NCBI GenBank assembly: GCA_016709545.1
Contig: JADJMO010000010.1
Location: forward strand, 220,001 to 284,000
Direction of reading: 5' to 3'
Origin: Myxococcales bacterium
GTDB taxonomy: Bacteria > Myxococcota_A > Polyangia > Polyangiales > JADJMO01
Length of the DNA: 64,000 nt
The position numbers and the translations under genes are program-made. Shown here piece by piece: positions 36,535-47,298 of the stretch. The first letter of the stretch is position 1. Every line of letters starts with the position of its first letter. The notes below the pieces were generated by a model. It was not told the origin of the DNA. It saw nothing but the letters and a program-made list of their open reading frames with translations, and made no database searches.

Positions 36535-37224
36535 ATGCCCGCCGTGCGTTGGAAGCCCGTGGCAGCGCTCTGCGTGGCGGCCTGCTTCGGGGGTTGCTTC
36601 AACGGTGGCAACGCCGGCGCGGGCGCCTCGGTCGACCTCGACGCCGCGACGATCGACGAAGGAGTCGTGGACGCCTCGATCCCGGAGACGGCCGATCTGC
36701 TGGAGATCGGGCCGCCCTCGGACGCGGCCTTGTTCGAGATCGAGCCGCCCGATGGGGACGCCGAGATCGACGCCGCGTTCGACGCCCCCTACGAGGTGGA
36801 GCTCGACGCCGGCGGCGACGCGGATCCGCTGCTGCCCGGGTGTGCGCTCGGCACGTTCAAGGCCCACAGCTACGTGTTCTGCGAGCGCGACGCGACCTGG
36901 GACGAGGCGCGCACCGCGTGCGGATTCATGGGGCGCGACCTCGTGAAGGTCGAGGACGCCGAGGAGATGGTGTTCCTGCGCACGGTCATCGCGGTGAAGG
37001 GCCCGAACGACTGGCACATCGGGCTCAACGACCGGGGCAAGGAGGGCGACTTCCAGTGGACCGACGGCAAGAAGCCCGGCTACACGAACTGGCACAAGAA
37101 CGAGCCCAACAACGGCTTCTGGATCTGGAACAACGAGGACTGCGTGACGGCCTACAAGGACGGCACGTGGAACGACGTGGACTGCGGCAACAAGTACGGG
37201 GGTTTCATCTGCGAGTCGAAATGA
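36535..37224 (+). CDS. Lipoprotein with a C-type lectin-like domain
   Basis: A 229-residue lipoprotein: signal with lipobox FGGC, an Asp/Glu/Ala/Pro-rich linker of about 75 residues, then a C-type lectin-like domain (about 105-229): CALGTFKAHSYVFCERDATWDEARTAC, WHIGLNDRGKEGDFQWTDG, NWHKNEPNNGFWIWNNEDC, TWNDVDCGNKYGGFICE. The WIGL-like core, the EPN triplet and WND are the calcium- and sugar-binding positions of mannose-type lectins. A possible in-frame ATG at 36517 would add six residues. Location in the outer membrane facing outside would fit a carbohydrate-binding surface role. Confidence 0.88.
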   Translation: MPAVRWKPVAALCVAACFGGCFNGGNAGAGASVDLDAATIDEGVVDASIPETADLLEIGPPSDAALFEIEPPDGDAEIDAAFDAPYEVELDAGGDADPLLPGCALGTFKAHSYVFCERDATWDEARTACGFMGRDLVKVEDAEEMVFLRTVIAVKGPNDWHIGLNDRGKEGDFQWTDGKKPGYTNWHKNEPNNGFWIWNNEDCVTAYKDGTWNDVDCGNKYGGFICESK

Positions 37225-37238
37225 GCTAAGGCAGCGCC

Positions 37239-37679
37239 ATGCCGAGCCTCTCCGACGCCCTCCTGAACGAAGACAAGAAGGCCACCGTCATCGCCGACTG
37301 CTGCACGCTCATCGACGAGGAGGTCGCGAGCAAGAGCGGGATCTCGGGGCTCGCGATCAAGGCCGGCTACGGCGCCGTGAAGGGCATCAAGCCCGGCTTC
37401 GTCAAGCAGGTGGTCACCGACTTGCTGCCCGAGTTCGCGAAGGCGCTCGAGCCGATCTGGCTCGAGGCCAAGGAGGCGAGCAAGCCGGTCGTCGCGCACT
37501 ACGAGGCCAACGCGCCACGCGCCGCCGATGCCCTGCTCGCCATCACGGACGCCAAGGCCAAGGTGAGCAAGAGCGGCGTCGTGAAGGGCACCTACGAGAA
37601 GCTGCGCCCGACCGCGAAGAAGCACGTGGAGGCCGCCGTCCCGCGCCTCGCGCGGCTCGTCGACAAGCACGGCGGCTGA
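37239..37679 (+). CDS. DUF6918-family protein
   Basis: A 146-residue helical protein (LSDALLNEDKKATVIADCCTLIDEEVASKSG, IKAGYGAVKGIKPGFVKQVV, ALLAITDAKAKVSK, TYEKLRPTAKKHVEAAVPRLARLVDKHGG). The pattern of IDxEVAxKSG, LAIKAGYxAVK and VPRLxxLVxxH matches a conserved group of bacterial proteins usually named DUF6918, mostly in Actinobacteria; this match is from memory. It has no signal or membrane helix. Function is unknown. Confidence 0.85.
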   Translation: MPSLSDALLNEDKKATVIADCCTLIDEEVASKSGISGLAIKAGYGAVKGIKPGFVKQVVTDLLPEFAKALEPIWLEAKEASKPVVAHYEANAPRAADALLAITDAKAKVSKSGVVKGTYEKLRPTAKKHVEAAVPRLARLVDKHGG

Positions 37680-37825
37680 CGCCTACCTCCTTCGTTCTGA
37701 CCGCGATCCGAGGCGTCCACCGCGGGGCCGCCACCCTGGACGGCATGGCCAGATTGGCCCTTTACTGGGCCACGGCGACTTGCTGTGATGCGGCCGCTCC
37801 GGCTTCCGGAACGAAAGGTAGGAAG

Positions 37826-39679
37826 ATGCACTCTGATCAAGCCGCTTCGCGTGGGCCCCGGGCCGCTTCGCGTGGGCCGTCCCTCCGCGCATGTGTGGGC
37901 GCGCTGTCGGCGCTCGGACTCCTGTTCTCCGTCGGCCACGCGCGCGCGCAGCAGCAGGGCTTCGCCCTCAACCGCTACGAGCCCGCCGAGCGCGGGAGCG
38001 AGTGGTTCGCGCAGGACACGCTGGACCTGCGAGGGCACCTGCGCCCCGCCGTCGGCGTGACGGGCGACTTCGGCTACAAGCCGCTCGTCATCTACAACGC
38101 GGATGGCAGCGAGCGCACGGCGGTGGTGGAGCGGCAGCTGTTCGCGCACGTCGGCGCGAGCCTCGTGCTGTTCGACATGGTGCGCTTCGGGGTCAACATC
38201 CCCGTGGCGGTGAACCAGGCGGGCAGCGGCGGCACCGTGAACGGCACCACCTACACGCCGGCCGACAAGCCGGCGATCGGCGACATCCGCGTCGGCGGCG
38301 ACGTGAAGCTCGTGGGCAAGTACGGCGAGGCGTTCACCCTCGCCCTCGGCGTCCAGGCGTTCATCCCGTCCGGCAACCGCGACCAGTACACGGGCGACGG
38401 CAAGGTGCGCATCGCGCCGCGTCTGCAGTTCGCCGGCGACGTCGACATGTTCGCGTACGCGGCGCGCATCGGCCTGAACTACCGCGGCCTGAACGAGACC
38501 TTCGGCAACTCGAGCACCGGCACCGAGCTCACGTTCGGCGCGAGCGCGGGCCTCCGCGTCGCCGACAAGAAGCTGGTCATCGGCCCCGAGATCTACGGCA
38601 CCACGGTGCTGGTCGACGGACACGCCTTCGAGAAGACGGCCACGCCGTTCGAGCTCGTGTTCGGCGGCCACTACACCGCCGGCGACTTCCGCTTCGGCCT
38701 CGGCGTGGGCCCGGGCCTCACCCGCGGCTTCGGCGCGCCGAAGGTGCGCGCGCTGCTCTCGCTCGAGTGGGCGCCGGCGTTCGAGGAGCCCAAGGCTCCG
38801 GGCGATCGCGACGGCGACGGCATCACCGACGACAAGGACCAGTGCCCCGACGTGAAGGGCGAGCCGCCGACCGGCTGTCCGAAGAAGGACGAGCCCAAGG
38901 ACCGCGACAAGGACGGCATCCTCGACGAGAAGGACGCCTGCCCCGACGTCCCGGGCATCAAGACCGACGACCCCAAGACCAACGGCTGCCCGGACAAGGA
39001 CGGCGACGGGATCATGGACTCGGTCGACGCGTGCCCCGACCTCAAGGGCGTCAAGACCGAGGACCCGAAGACCAACGGCTGCCCGCCCGACAAGGACGGG
39101 GACGGCATCTACGACGCCGACGACGCCTGCCCCGACGTGAAGGGCGTCAAGAGCGACGACGCGAAGAAGAACGGCTGCCCGCCCGACACCGACGGTGACG
39201 GCATCATCGATCCGGAGGACGCGTGCCCTGACACGCCCGGCCCGAAGAACGAGGACCCGAAGAAGAACGGCTGCCCGGCGGCCGCGATCGTCGCGGGTCA
39301 GATCAAGATCCTCCAGCAGGTGAAGTTCAAGACGAACAGCGCCGAGATCCTGAAGGAGTCGGACGAGATCCTCAACGCGGTGGCCACCATCATGAAGGAC
39401 CACCCGGAGATCACCGGGATCCGCGTCGAGGGCCACACCGACAACAAGGGCAACAAGGCCTACAACAAGGACCTCTCCAAGAAGCGCGCGGCCAGCGTCG
39501 TGAAGTGGCTCGTGACCAAGGGCAAGATCGACGCGAAGCGGCTCAAGAGCGACGGCTTCGGCGACGAGAAGCCGATCGACACCAACGACACCGACCCGGG
39601 CCGTCAGAACAACCGCCGCGTGGAGTTCCACATCGAGGGCAACGCCTCCGGCAAGGTCGAAGAGAAGCCCAAGAAGTGA
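37826..39679 (+). CDS. OmpA-family outer-membrane protein with TSP3 calcium-binding repeats
   Basis: A 617-residue protein starting at ATG 37826 (preceded by GGTAGGAAG). Signal about 1-45, then a beta-barrel-like region (about 45-320) of alternating strands such as VRFGVNIPVAV and LGVGPGLTRGF. Residues about 330-480 are five thrombospondin-3-type units (DRDGDGITDDKDQCPD, DKDGDGIMDSVDACPD and so on) that bind calcium in other proteins. The C-terminal OmpA domain (about 495-617) has VKFKTNSAEILKESDEIL, VEGHTDNKGN, SKKRAASVVKWL and NRRVEF, which binds peptidoglycan. Surface anchor or adhesion-related function is inferred; neighbours do not specify it. Confidence 0.93.
   Translation: MHSDQAASRGPRAASRGPSLRACVGALSALGLLFSVGHARAQQQGFALNRYEPAERGSEWFAQDTLDLRGHLRPAVGVTGDFGYKPLVIYNADGSERTAVVERQLFAHVGASLVLFDMVRFGVNIPVAVNQAGSGGTVNGTTYTPADKPAIGDIRVGGDVKLVGKYGEAFTLALGVQAFIPSGNRDQYTGDGKVRIAPRLQFAGDVDMFAYAARIGLNYRGLNETFGNSSTGTELTFGASAGLRVADKKLVIGPEIYGTTVLVDGHAFEKTATPFELVFGGHYTAGDFRFGLGVGPGLTRGFGAPKVRALLSLEWAPAFEEPKAPGDRDGDGITDDKDQCPDVKGEPPTGCPKKDEPKDRDKDGILDEKDACPDVPGIKTDDPKTNGCPDKDGDGIMDSVDACPDLKGVKTEDPKTNGCPPDKDGDGIYDADDACPDVKGVKSDDAKKNGCPPDTDGDGIIDPEDACPDTPGPKNEDPKKNGCPAAAIVAGQIKILQQVKFKTNSAEILKESDEILNAVATIMKDHPEITGIRVEGHTDNKGNKAYNKDLSKKRAASVVKWLVTKGKIDAKRLKSDGFGDEKPIDTNDTDPGRQNNRRVEFHIEGNASGKVEEKPKK
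37841..37878 (+). repeat. 17-bp direct repeat near the OmpA-protein start
   Basis: Copies at 37841-37857 and 37862-37878 (GCCGCTTCGCGTGGGCC) are separated by 4 bases. The period of 21 bases gives the in-frame pair AASRGPR AASRGPS in the signal region. Confidence 0.8.
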
Positions 39680-39688
39680 CCCGAGAGG

Positions 39689-39765
39689 CGCCCCTCGCTG
39701 CTCCGTTCTCCTCGTGGGGACCCGAACTGGGTCCCACCAGAGTGGGATGGTGGCGGTGAGGGGCG
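39689..39765 (+). other. Nested inverted repeats between two outer-surface genes
   Basis: An outer pair CGCCCCTC (39689-39696) / GAGGGGCG (39758-39765) encloses an inner GGGACCC-GAACT-GGGTCCC hairpin (39717-39735). There is no T-run. It could be a 3'-end structure of the OmpA gene or a leader of the next gene, whose start is about 97 bases further on. Confidence 0.35.
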
Positions 39766-39861
39766 TCGCAGTTCACAGTGAATCTTCTGCGCCACTCTCC
39801 CACCCCGCGCGCCGGTGTCGACCGCGCTGCGCCCTTCCAAACTTCTCGCAGTGAGGTGTCC

Positions 39862-42672
<2,811 letters not shown>

Positions 42673-42696
42673 GCCTCGCGGCTCGCGGTGAGAGAG

Positions 42697-42730
42697 GGGG
42701 ACTGCTCACGCAGTCCCCTTCGCTCTTTTT
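42697..42730 (+). terminator. Rho-independent terminator after the large surface protein
   Basis: A 9-bp stem GGGGACTGC (42697-42705) / GCAGTCCCC (42710-42718) with a TCAC loop, then TTCGCTCTTTTT. The T-run indicates the plus strand. Confidence 0.85.
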
Positions 42731-42783
42731 GTGCGCCCGCCGGGTTCTTGGCCGTGAGCGAGAGAGAGGCGTACCGGTCGGGC

Positions 42784-43319
42784 ATGTCGTCGCGCTGGGA
42801 ACGCCTCCGTCGCCGCCTCGTTCGTCTGCTCGAGCTGGAGCTCCGCCGCCCCGGGGCCGCTCTTCTGCTCGGCGCTTCGCTGGTCGGGTGCCTCGGGCCC
42901 GCGTCGACGCCCCGCGGAAGCTCGAGGATGCGGTGCAGGAGACGAACATCGCCGTGCGCTTCGGTCGCACCGACATCGCGCTCGAGCACGTCGCGATGGC
43001 GGACCGCGACGCGTTCCTCAAGCGTCACCGCCTGTGGGGCGTCGAGCTGCGGATCGTCGACCTGGAGTTCGCGGGCATCGACAAGATCGAGGCCAAGCAG
43101 GCCACGTTGTTCGTGACGTTCGCGTGGTATCGGCCCAACGAGGGCACCATGCGGCAGACGAAGGTGAAGCAGACCTGGAAGAGCGAGGGTGGCCCCTGGT
43201 TCCTCACCGACGAGGAGCGCGCCGACGGAGACGTGGGCCTCCTCGGCGAGCCCGCCGTCGTGGTGCTCAAGCCGACGCAGCAGAAGCCGACGCACTTCGA
43301 GACGACCGTCATCAAGTGA
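42784..43319 (+). pseudogene. Hypothetical lipoprotein, split by a one-base deletion
   Basis: Starts at ATG 42784 with an Arg-rich n-region, the hydrophobic signal GAALLLGASLVGC with lipobox Cys, then PAS. At about 42895-42912 the frame breaks; restoring one base continues DAPRKLEDAVQETNIAVRFGRTDIALEHVAMADRDAFLKRHRLWG, LEFAGIDKIEAKQATLFVTFAWYRPNEG and VVVLKPTQQKP to the stop at 43317-43319 (178 residues). The alternating strands suggest a small beta-rich domain; no family recognised. The stop region is duplicated downstream. Confidence 0.75.
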
Positions 43320-43355
43320 ACGTCATCGAGTGAACGGAGTCATCGAGTGAACGGA
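43308..43355 (+). repeat. Tandem repeat of a stop-codon region
   Basis: Three units of 15-17 bases (GTCATCAAGTGAACG, then GTCATCGAGTGAACGGA twice) follow each other across the stop of the lipoprotein gene. Each unit carries a TGA. It probably arose by slippage and has no obvious function. Confidence 0.75.
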
Positions 43356-43383
43356 GCCGGAGGCGAGCGACGACGCCTCGAAC

Positions 43384-44109
43384 TCAGTCGGCGACGTAGG
43401 CGTGCTCGCCAGCGAGGCCCGCGGGCAGATCGCCTTCGGCGGACTTGGCGACGTAGCCCTGCGGCCCGAGCTCGACACGCGCGCGCCACGGCGACGGCTT
43501 GCTGACGGCGCCCGCGAGGCCCGCGCCCATGGCCTGCACCGGCGTGGAGCCCGCGGTCTGGATGGCGACGGGGCACGTGGTCTTGCCCTCGCCGTCGATG
43601 CCGCACACGAAGAGTCGCTCGGAGCTGTCGACCGCGAGGCGCAGCTCCACGCCCGCCGGGGCCATGCCGGGGAGGTCGACAGGCTGCGTGGAGAGCGCGT
43701 GGGCAGCGCCCTTGCCGAGGGTGCGCGCGACCCGGAAGCCCGCAGCGGTGTGGAGGGCGAGGAGGCTGTGGTGGCCCGCGCCGTCGACGACGTCGAGGAG
43801 GGCGGCGCCGCGGACGGCGCTGTCGGGCACGGACTTGTAGGCGAGCGGCGAGGCGACACAGGTGGCGTTGCCACCGACCTTGCCGGCGACCGCGGCGCAG
43901 AGGCCCTCGACGGTGGTGGCCTTGGTGTCGACGACGCTGCACAGATCGTCACACGCGGTGAGGTTCCAGCCGGCCTGCCCACCGTTCGGCGACAGGACGT
44001 TGGCGAACGTGCCCTGGCCCGGGGTGGATCGGCCACAGCCGACGGACGCCCCGAGGAGCGACCCGAGGAGCGACACGCCGATCAGGAGGGTGCGAACCAG
44101 GTGACGCAT
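43384..44109 (-). CDS. Hypothetical lipoprotein
   Basis: A 241-residue lipoprotein: ATG 44109, hydrophobic signal (LVRTLLIGVSLLGSLLGASVGC) with lipobox Cys, then a beta-rich domain with paired cysteines (CDDLCSVVD, GLCAAVAGKVGGNATC and CGIDGEGKTTC). No family recognised. Its promoter should lie in the ~140-base AT-richer gap before it, which also carries the terminator for meaB. There is no functional clue from neighbours. Confidence 0.78.
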   Translation of the reverse strand: MRHLVRTLLIGVSLLGSLLGASVGCGRSTPGQGTFANVLSPNGGQAGWNLTACDDLCSVVDTKATTVEGLCAAVAGKVGGNATCVASPLAYKSVPDSAVRGAALLDVVDGAGHHSLLALHTAAGFRVARTLGKGAAHALSTQPVDLPGMAPAGVELRLAVDSSERLFVCGIDGEGKTTCPVAIQTAGSTPVQAMGAGLAGAVSKPSPWRARVELGPQGYVAKSAEGDLPAGLAGEHAYVAD

Positions 44110-44151
44110 ACGATGTGAATAGGTAGCCACAAACCCTGGCTTGACACCCCC

Positions 44152-44185
44152 AAAAAAGATGTCCCGGCGAAATGAGTAGGACATC
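44152..44185 (-). terminator. Rho-independent terminator after meaB
   Basis: On the minus strand, GATGTCC (44185-44179) pairs with GGACATC (44164-44158) and is followed by TTTTTT (44157-44152). It lies about 60 bases after the meaB stop, and separates meaB from the next minus-strand lipoprotein gene. Confidence 0.75.
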
Positions 44186-44248
44186 GCGGCACACGAATGC
44201 GTCCAAGTGCGTGACTTTACAGTCCCAGCACTGCACGCATGCAGGGTG

Positions 44249-45286
44249 TCACCCGCGTGTTTCGCCCCGGAAACGGGCCAGGAGATGCTCGCAAGCCGTG
44301 TAGGGGTCATGAGCACCCGAGAGCACCCGCGCGGTCTCTTCGTCGATGGCGGGGCCGAGCGTGGTGAGCGCGGCCTCGACGAGCGTGTCGCGGAACATGC
44401 CGAGCAGGCGATCGCGTTCCTGTCGCTCGTGGTGCATCCGACCCTTGGGGGTGGCGAGGAACGCGCGGTGGCGATCGATGGCCTGGCGCAAGGGCTCGAG
44501 GCCCTCGTTGCGCGCGGCGATCGTCTTGAGGATCGGCGGCGTCCACTCGTCGTCGGTGGCCGAGAGGTCGTGACCGAGCGTGTGCGCGGTGGAGGCTGCG
44601 GTGTGGCCGTGACCACGCACGCCGGCGGCGGCGTGGCCCGCGCGGATCTCGCGCCCGAGGGCGAGCATGGACTCGAGGTGACGGACCTGCGCGTCGGCGC
44701 CCTCGCGGTCGGCCTTGTTGACGACGAAGATGTCGGCGATCTCGAGGATGCCGGCCTTGTTGGCCTGCACGTCGTCTCCGCCGCCGGGAGGCACGACGAC
44801 CAGCGTGGTGTGCGCGTGACGGGTGACCTCGAGCTCGTCCTGGCCGACGCCGACCGTCTCGAGCAGCACGACGTCGCAGCCGAAGGCGTCGAGGATGCGC
44901 GTCACGTCGCCCGCCGAACGCGAGAGGCCGCCCATCGCGCCGCGCGTGGCGACGCTGCGGATGAACACGCCGTCGTCCAGGAAGTGCCGCTGCATCCGGA
45001 TGCGGTCGCCGAGGATCGACCCGCCGGAGAACGGCGAGGTGGGGTCGACCGCGACCACGCCGACCTTCTTGCCCTCGGCGCGGAACAGCGCGATCAGCCG
45101 GTCGACGAGGGTGGACTTGCCCGCGCCCGGGGTGCCGGTGACCCCGATGACGTACGCGCGGCCGACGTGGCCGGCGAGATCCTTGAGGAGGGCGACGTGG
45201 CCTTCGGCGCGCTCGTCGACGAGCCGCATGGCCCGCGCGGCGGCGCGCACTTCGCCGTCGAGAACCCGCTGGGCGAGGGGGTGCAT
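44249..45286 (-). CDS. meaB: Methylmalonyl-CoA mutase-associated GTPase (MeaB/ArgK)
   Basis: A 345-residue GTPase of the G3E family that protects and gates cofactor B12 delivery to methylmalonyl-CoA mutase. Motifs: GVTGTPGAGKSTLVDRL (Walker A), VGVVAVDPTSPFSGGSILGDRIRMQRH, ETVGVGQDELEV (switch region) and VVNKADREG (base-recognition NKxD). The 3' end region has LATPKGRMHHERQERDRLLGMF. The mutase itself is not in the window. It diverges from the following lipoprotein gene by only 30 bases, so the two starts share a promoter region. It ends with a T-run terminator. Confidence 0.96.
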   Translation of the reverse strand: MHPLAQRVLDGEVRAAARAMRLVDERAEGHVALLKDLAGHVGRAYVIGVTGTPGAGKSTLVDRLIALFRAEGKKVGVVAVDPTSPFSGGSILGDRIRMQRHFLDDGVFIRSVATRGAMGGLSRSAGDVTRILDAFGCDVVLLETVGVGQDELEVTRHAHTTLVVVPPGGGDDVQANKAGILEIADIFVVNKADREGADAQVRHLESMLALGREIRAGHAAAGVRGHGHTAASTAHTLGHDLSATDDEWTPPILKTIAARNEGLEPLRQAIDRHRAFLATPKGRMHHERQERDRLLGMFRDTLVEAALTTLGPAIDEETARVLSGAHDPYTACEHLLARFRGETRG

Positions 45287-45315
45287 GGCGGGGTACTACT
45301 ACGCTCGGACTGCGC

Positions 45316-45822
45316 ATGAAGGAGCTTTTCGCGATCCCGCTGTTCTCGGCCTCGGTGCTGCTGGGCTGTCCCTCGACCACGCGTCCCGTCACCGGACCGG
45401 TCGTGACCGAGCCCACGGTCGCGAAGCCCTCGCCGACCGCGAGCCCCGAGGCCGACCTGCCGCTCCGCTACCGGGGCAGCTGGCGCGACCCGGTGGAGCA
45501 GATCGTGTTCGCGTTCGACCTGCGCCTCGAGCGCGTGGGCAACAACCTCAAGGGGCGCATCCTCTGGACGTTGATGGCCACGCCGCCGGGCCACGCGCTG
45601 GCGGATCGCGTCAACGAGGTCGGCACCGAGCACGTGGTGGGCACCTGGGACCCGAGCACCCGGCTCGTGAAGCTCAAGGGCACCCACGTGGACAGCACGC
45701 TGCTCGCCACCGACGAGTACAAGCTCACGATCGCGAGCGACGGCGCGAGCTTCGTGGGCAAGACCCGCGGCAACCAGGGCACCTGGAACAACGACATCGA
45801 CGGCGAGCGCGCGGAGAACTGA
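45316..45822 (+). CDS. Hypothetical lipoprotein
   Basis: A 168-residue protein: signal with lipobox (SVLLGCP), a Pro/Thr-rich linker, then a compact beta-rich domain (LPLRYRGSWRDPVEQIVFAFDLRLERVG, HVVGTWDPSTRLVKLKGTHV, LTIASDGASFVGKTRG). No family recognised. It starts 30 bases from meaB on the other strand and precedes pdxJ by 43 bases, so it may be the first gene of a plus-strand unit with pdxJ and the superoxide dismutase. Confidence 0.75.
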   Translation: MKELFAIPLFSASVLLGCPSTTRPVTGPVVTEPTVAKPSPTASPEADLPLRYRGSWRDPVEQIVFAFDLRLERVGNNLKGRILWTLMATPPGHALADRVNEVGTEHVVGTWDPSTRLVKLKGTHVDSTLLATDEYKLTIASDGASFVGKTRGNQGTWNNDIDGERAEN

Positions 45823-45865
45823 CGGGGCATTTCCAGTCGGGGGGCTTCGAACTAGCTTCGAGCCC

Positions 45866-46610
45866 ATGCCCATCCGCCTGCACGTCAACGTCGACCACGT
45901 GGCCACGCTCCGGCAGGCGCGCGGCACGCCCTACCCCGACCCGGTCTACGCCGCGCAGGTGTGCGAGCAGGCGGGCGCGGACGGCATCACGCTGCACCTG
46001 CGCGAGGACCGCCGGCACATCGTCGACCGCGACCTGCAGCGCATGCGGGAGGCGGTGACCTCGCTCGTGAACCTCGAGTGCGCGGCGACCGACGAGATGA
46101 TCGCGATCGCCGTGCGCACGCAGCCCGACGTCGTCACGCTGGTGCCGGAGCGGCGCGAGGAGCGCACGACCGAGGGCGGACTCGACGCGCGCGCGCTCCC
46201 GCGAGCTCGCGCCCCACGTGCGCAGGCTCGTCGACGCGGGCATCAAGGTCTCGCTGTTCATCGCGGCGGATCGCGCGCAGATCGACGCCGCGCGGGCGCT
46301 CGGCGCCGAGCAGATCGAGCTGCACACGGGGCCGTATGCCCACGCCAAGGTGCGCGACCGCGCGGCGCCGATCGCGGCGCTGACCGAGGCGGCCGCGCAC
46401 GCGCACGGCGCGGGCCTCGAGGTCGCGGCGGGGCACGGGCTCACGCGCGCGAACGTGGTGCAGGTCGCCGCGATCCCGTTCGTCGAAGAGCTCAACATTG
46501 GCCACGCCATCATCGCGGACGCGGTGTTCACCGGCCTGCCCCGCGCGGTCCACACGATGCGCATGGCCATTCGCCGCGGCGTCCGGCTGCGGGCTTCCCA
46601 GGGCGCCTGA
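45866..46610 (+). pseudogene. pdxJ: Pyridoxine 5'-phosphate synthase, split by a one-base insertion
   Basis: PdxJ joins deoxyxylulose phosphate and aminoacetone phosphate to make pyridoxine phosphate. The first part (RLHVNVDHVATLRQARGT, ADGITLHLREDRRHI, VTLVPERREERTTEGGLD) breaks at about 46182-46202; removing one base continues RELAPHVRRLVDAGIKVSLFIAAD, ALGAEQIELHTGPYA, VAAGHGLTRANV and EELNIGHAIIADAVFTGL to the normal end (247 residues). The break lies in a GCGCGCGCGC run. Loss of pdxJ would leave this pathway broken, so a base-call error is likely. Confidence 0.9.
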
Positions 46611-46652
46611 TCCTGCGTACAACCCGAGACCCATCCACGAAGGAGTGCTCCC

Positions 46653-47234
46653 GTGAAATTCGAGCTCGATCCCCTCCCCTACGCGAAGAACGCTCTCGTC
46701 CCGCACATCACCGAGGAGACCCTCGACTTCCACTACGGCAAGCACCACCAGGCCTACATGACCAACCTCAAGGGCCTGCTCGAGGGCAAGCCCGAGGCGA
46801 ACCAGACGCTCGAAGAGGTCATCAAGGGCGCGAGCGGCGGCGTGTTCAACAACGCGGCCCAGGTGTGGAACCACACGTTCTACTGGAACGGCATCAAGCC
46901 CAACGGCGGCGGTGAGCCGACCGGGGATCTCAAGGCGGCCATCGAGCGCGACTTCGGCTCGTTCGCGTCGTTCCGCGAGCAGTTCGTGAAGATCTGCGTC
47001 ACCCAGTTCGGCTCGGGCTGGGGCTGGCTCGTCGAGGAGGGCGGCAAGCTCTCGCTCATGCAGACCAGCAACGCCGACCTGCCGATGAAGCACGGCCAGA
47101 AGGCGCTGCTCACCTGCGACGTCTGGGAGCACGCCTACTACATCGACTACCGCAACCTGCGGCAGAAGTACGTCGAGACCTACGTCGACAAGCTCGCCAA
47201 CTGGGACTTCGCGCTCGCGAACCTCAAGGGCTGA
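46653..47234 (+). CDS. sodB: Superoxide dismutase, Fe-type
   Basis: A 193-residue superoxide dismutase. Metal ligands are seen in DFHYGKHHQAYM (His), AAQVWNHTFYW (His) and DVWEHAYYIDY (Asp, His). The active-site Gln lies in the AAQ of the second motif, and FGSGWGWLV follows, a pattern typical of Fe-containing enzymes. The GTG start at 46653 has GAAGGAG about nine bases upstream. It is cytoplasmic (no signal) and removes superoxide. A hairpin terminator lies 16 bases after the stop. Confidence 0.96.
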   Translation: MKFELDPLPYAKNALVPHITEETLDFHYGKHHQAYMTNLKGLLEGKPEANQTLEEVIKGASGGVFNNAAQVWNHTFYWNGIKPNGGGEPTGDLKAAIERDFGSFASFREQFVKICVTQFGSGWGWLVEEGGKLSLMQTSNADLPMKHGQKALLTCDVWEHAYYIDYRNLRQKYVETYVDKLANWDFALANLKG

Positions 47235-47250
47235 GGCTCGCTTCGTCGTC

Positions 47251-47286
47251 GACTCGGGCGTCCGCGAGGGCGCCCGAGGTCGTTTT
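47251..47286 (+). terminator. Rho-independent terminator after sodB
   Basis: CTCGGGCG (47253-47260) pairs with CGCCCGAG (47271-47278) around a 10-base loop; the stem is followed by GTCGTTTTG. Short T-run, so efficiency is uncertain. It separates sodB from the converging lipoprotein gene. Confidence 0.65.
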
Positions 47287-47298
47287 GTGGCTGGAGGG

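Noticed and set aside
38800..39270. Regular repeats suggesting tandem noncoding DNA
   Set aside because: They are thrombospondin-3-type calcium-binding units inside the OmpA-family gene.
44225..44256. Palindromes CTGCACGCATGCAG and GGGTGTCACCC near the meaB stop as an operator
   Set aside because: They overlap the end of meaB and lie before its T-run terminator. Without a nearby regulator they are better seen as incidental.
45866..46610. Programmed frameshift in pdxJ
   Set aside because: No slippery heptamer or following structure is present, and pdxJ is not known to use frameshifting. Similar breaks elsewhere point to base-call errors.
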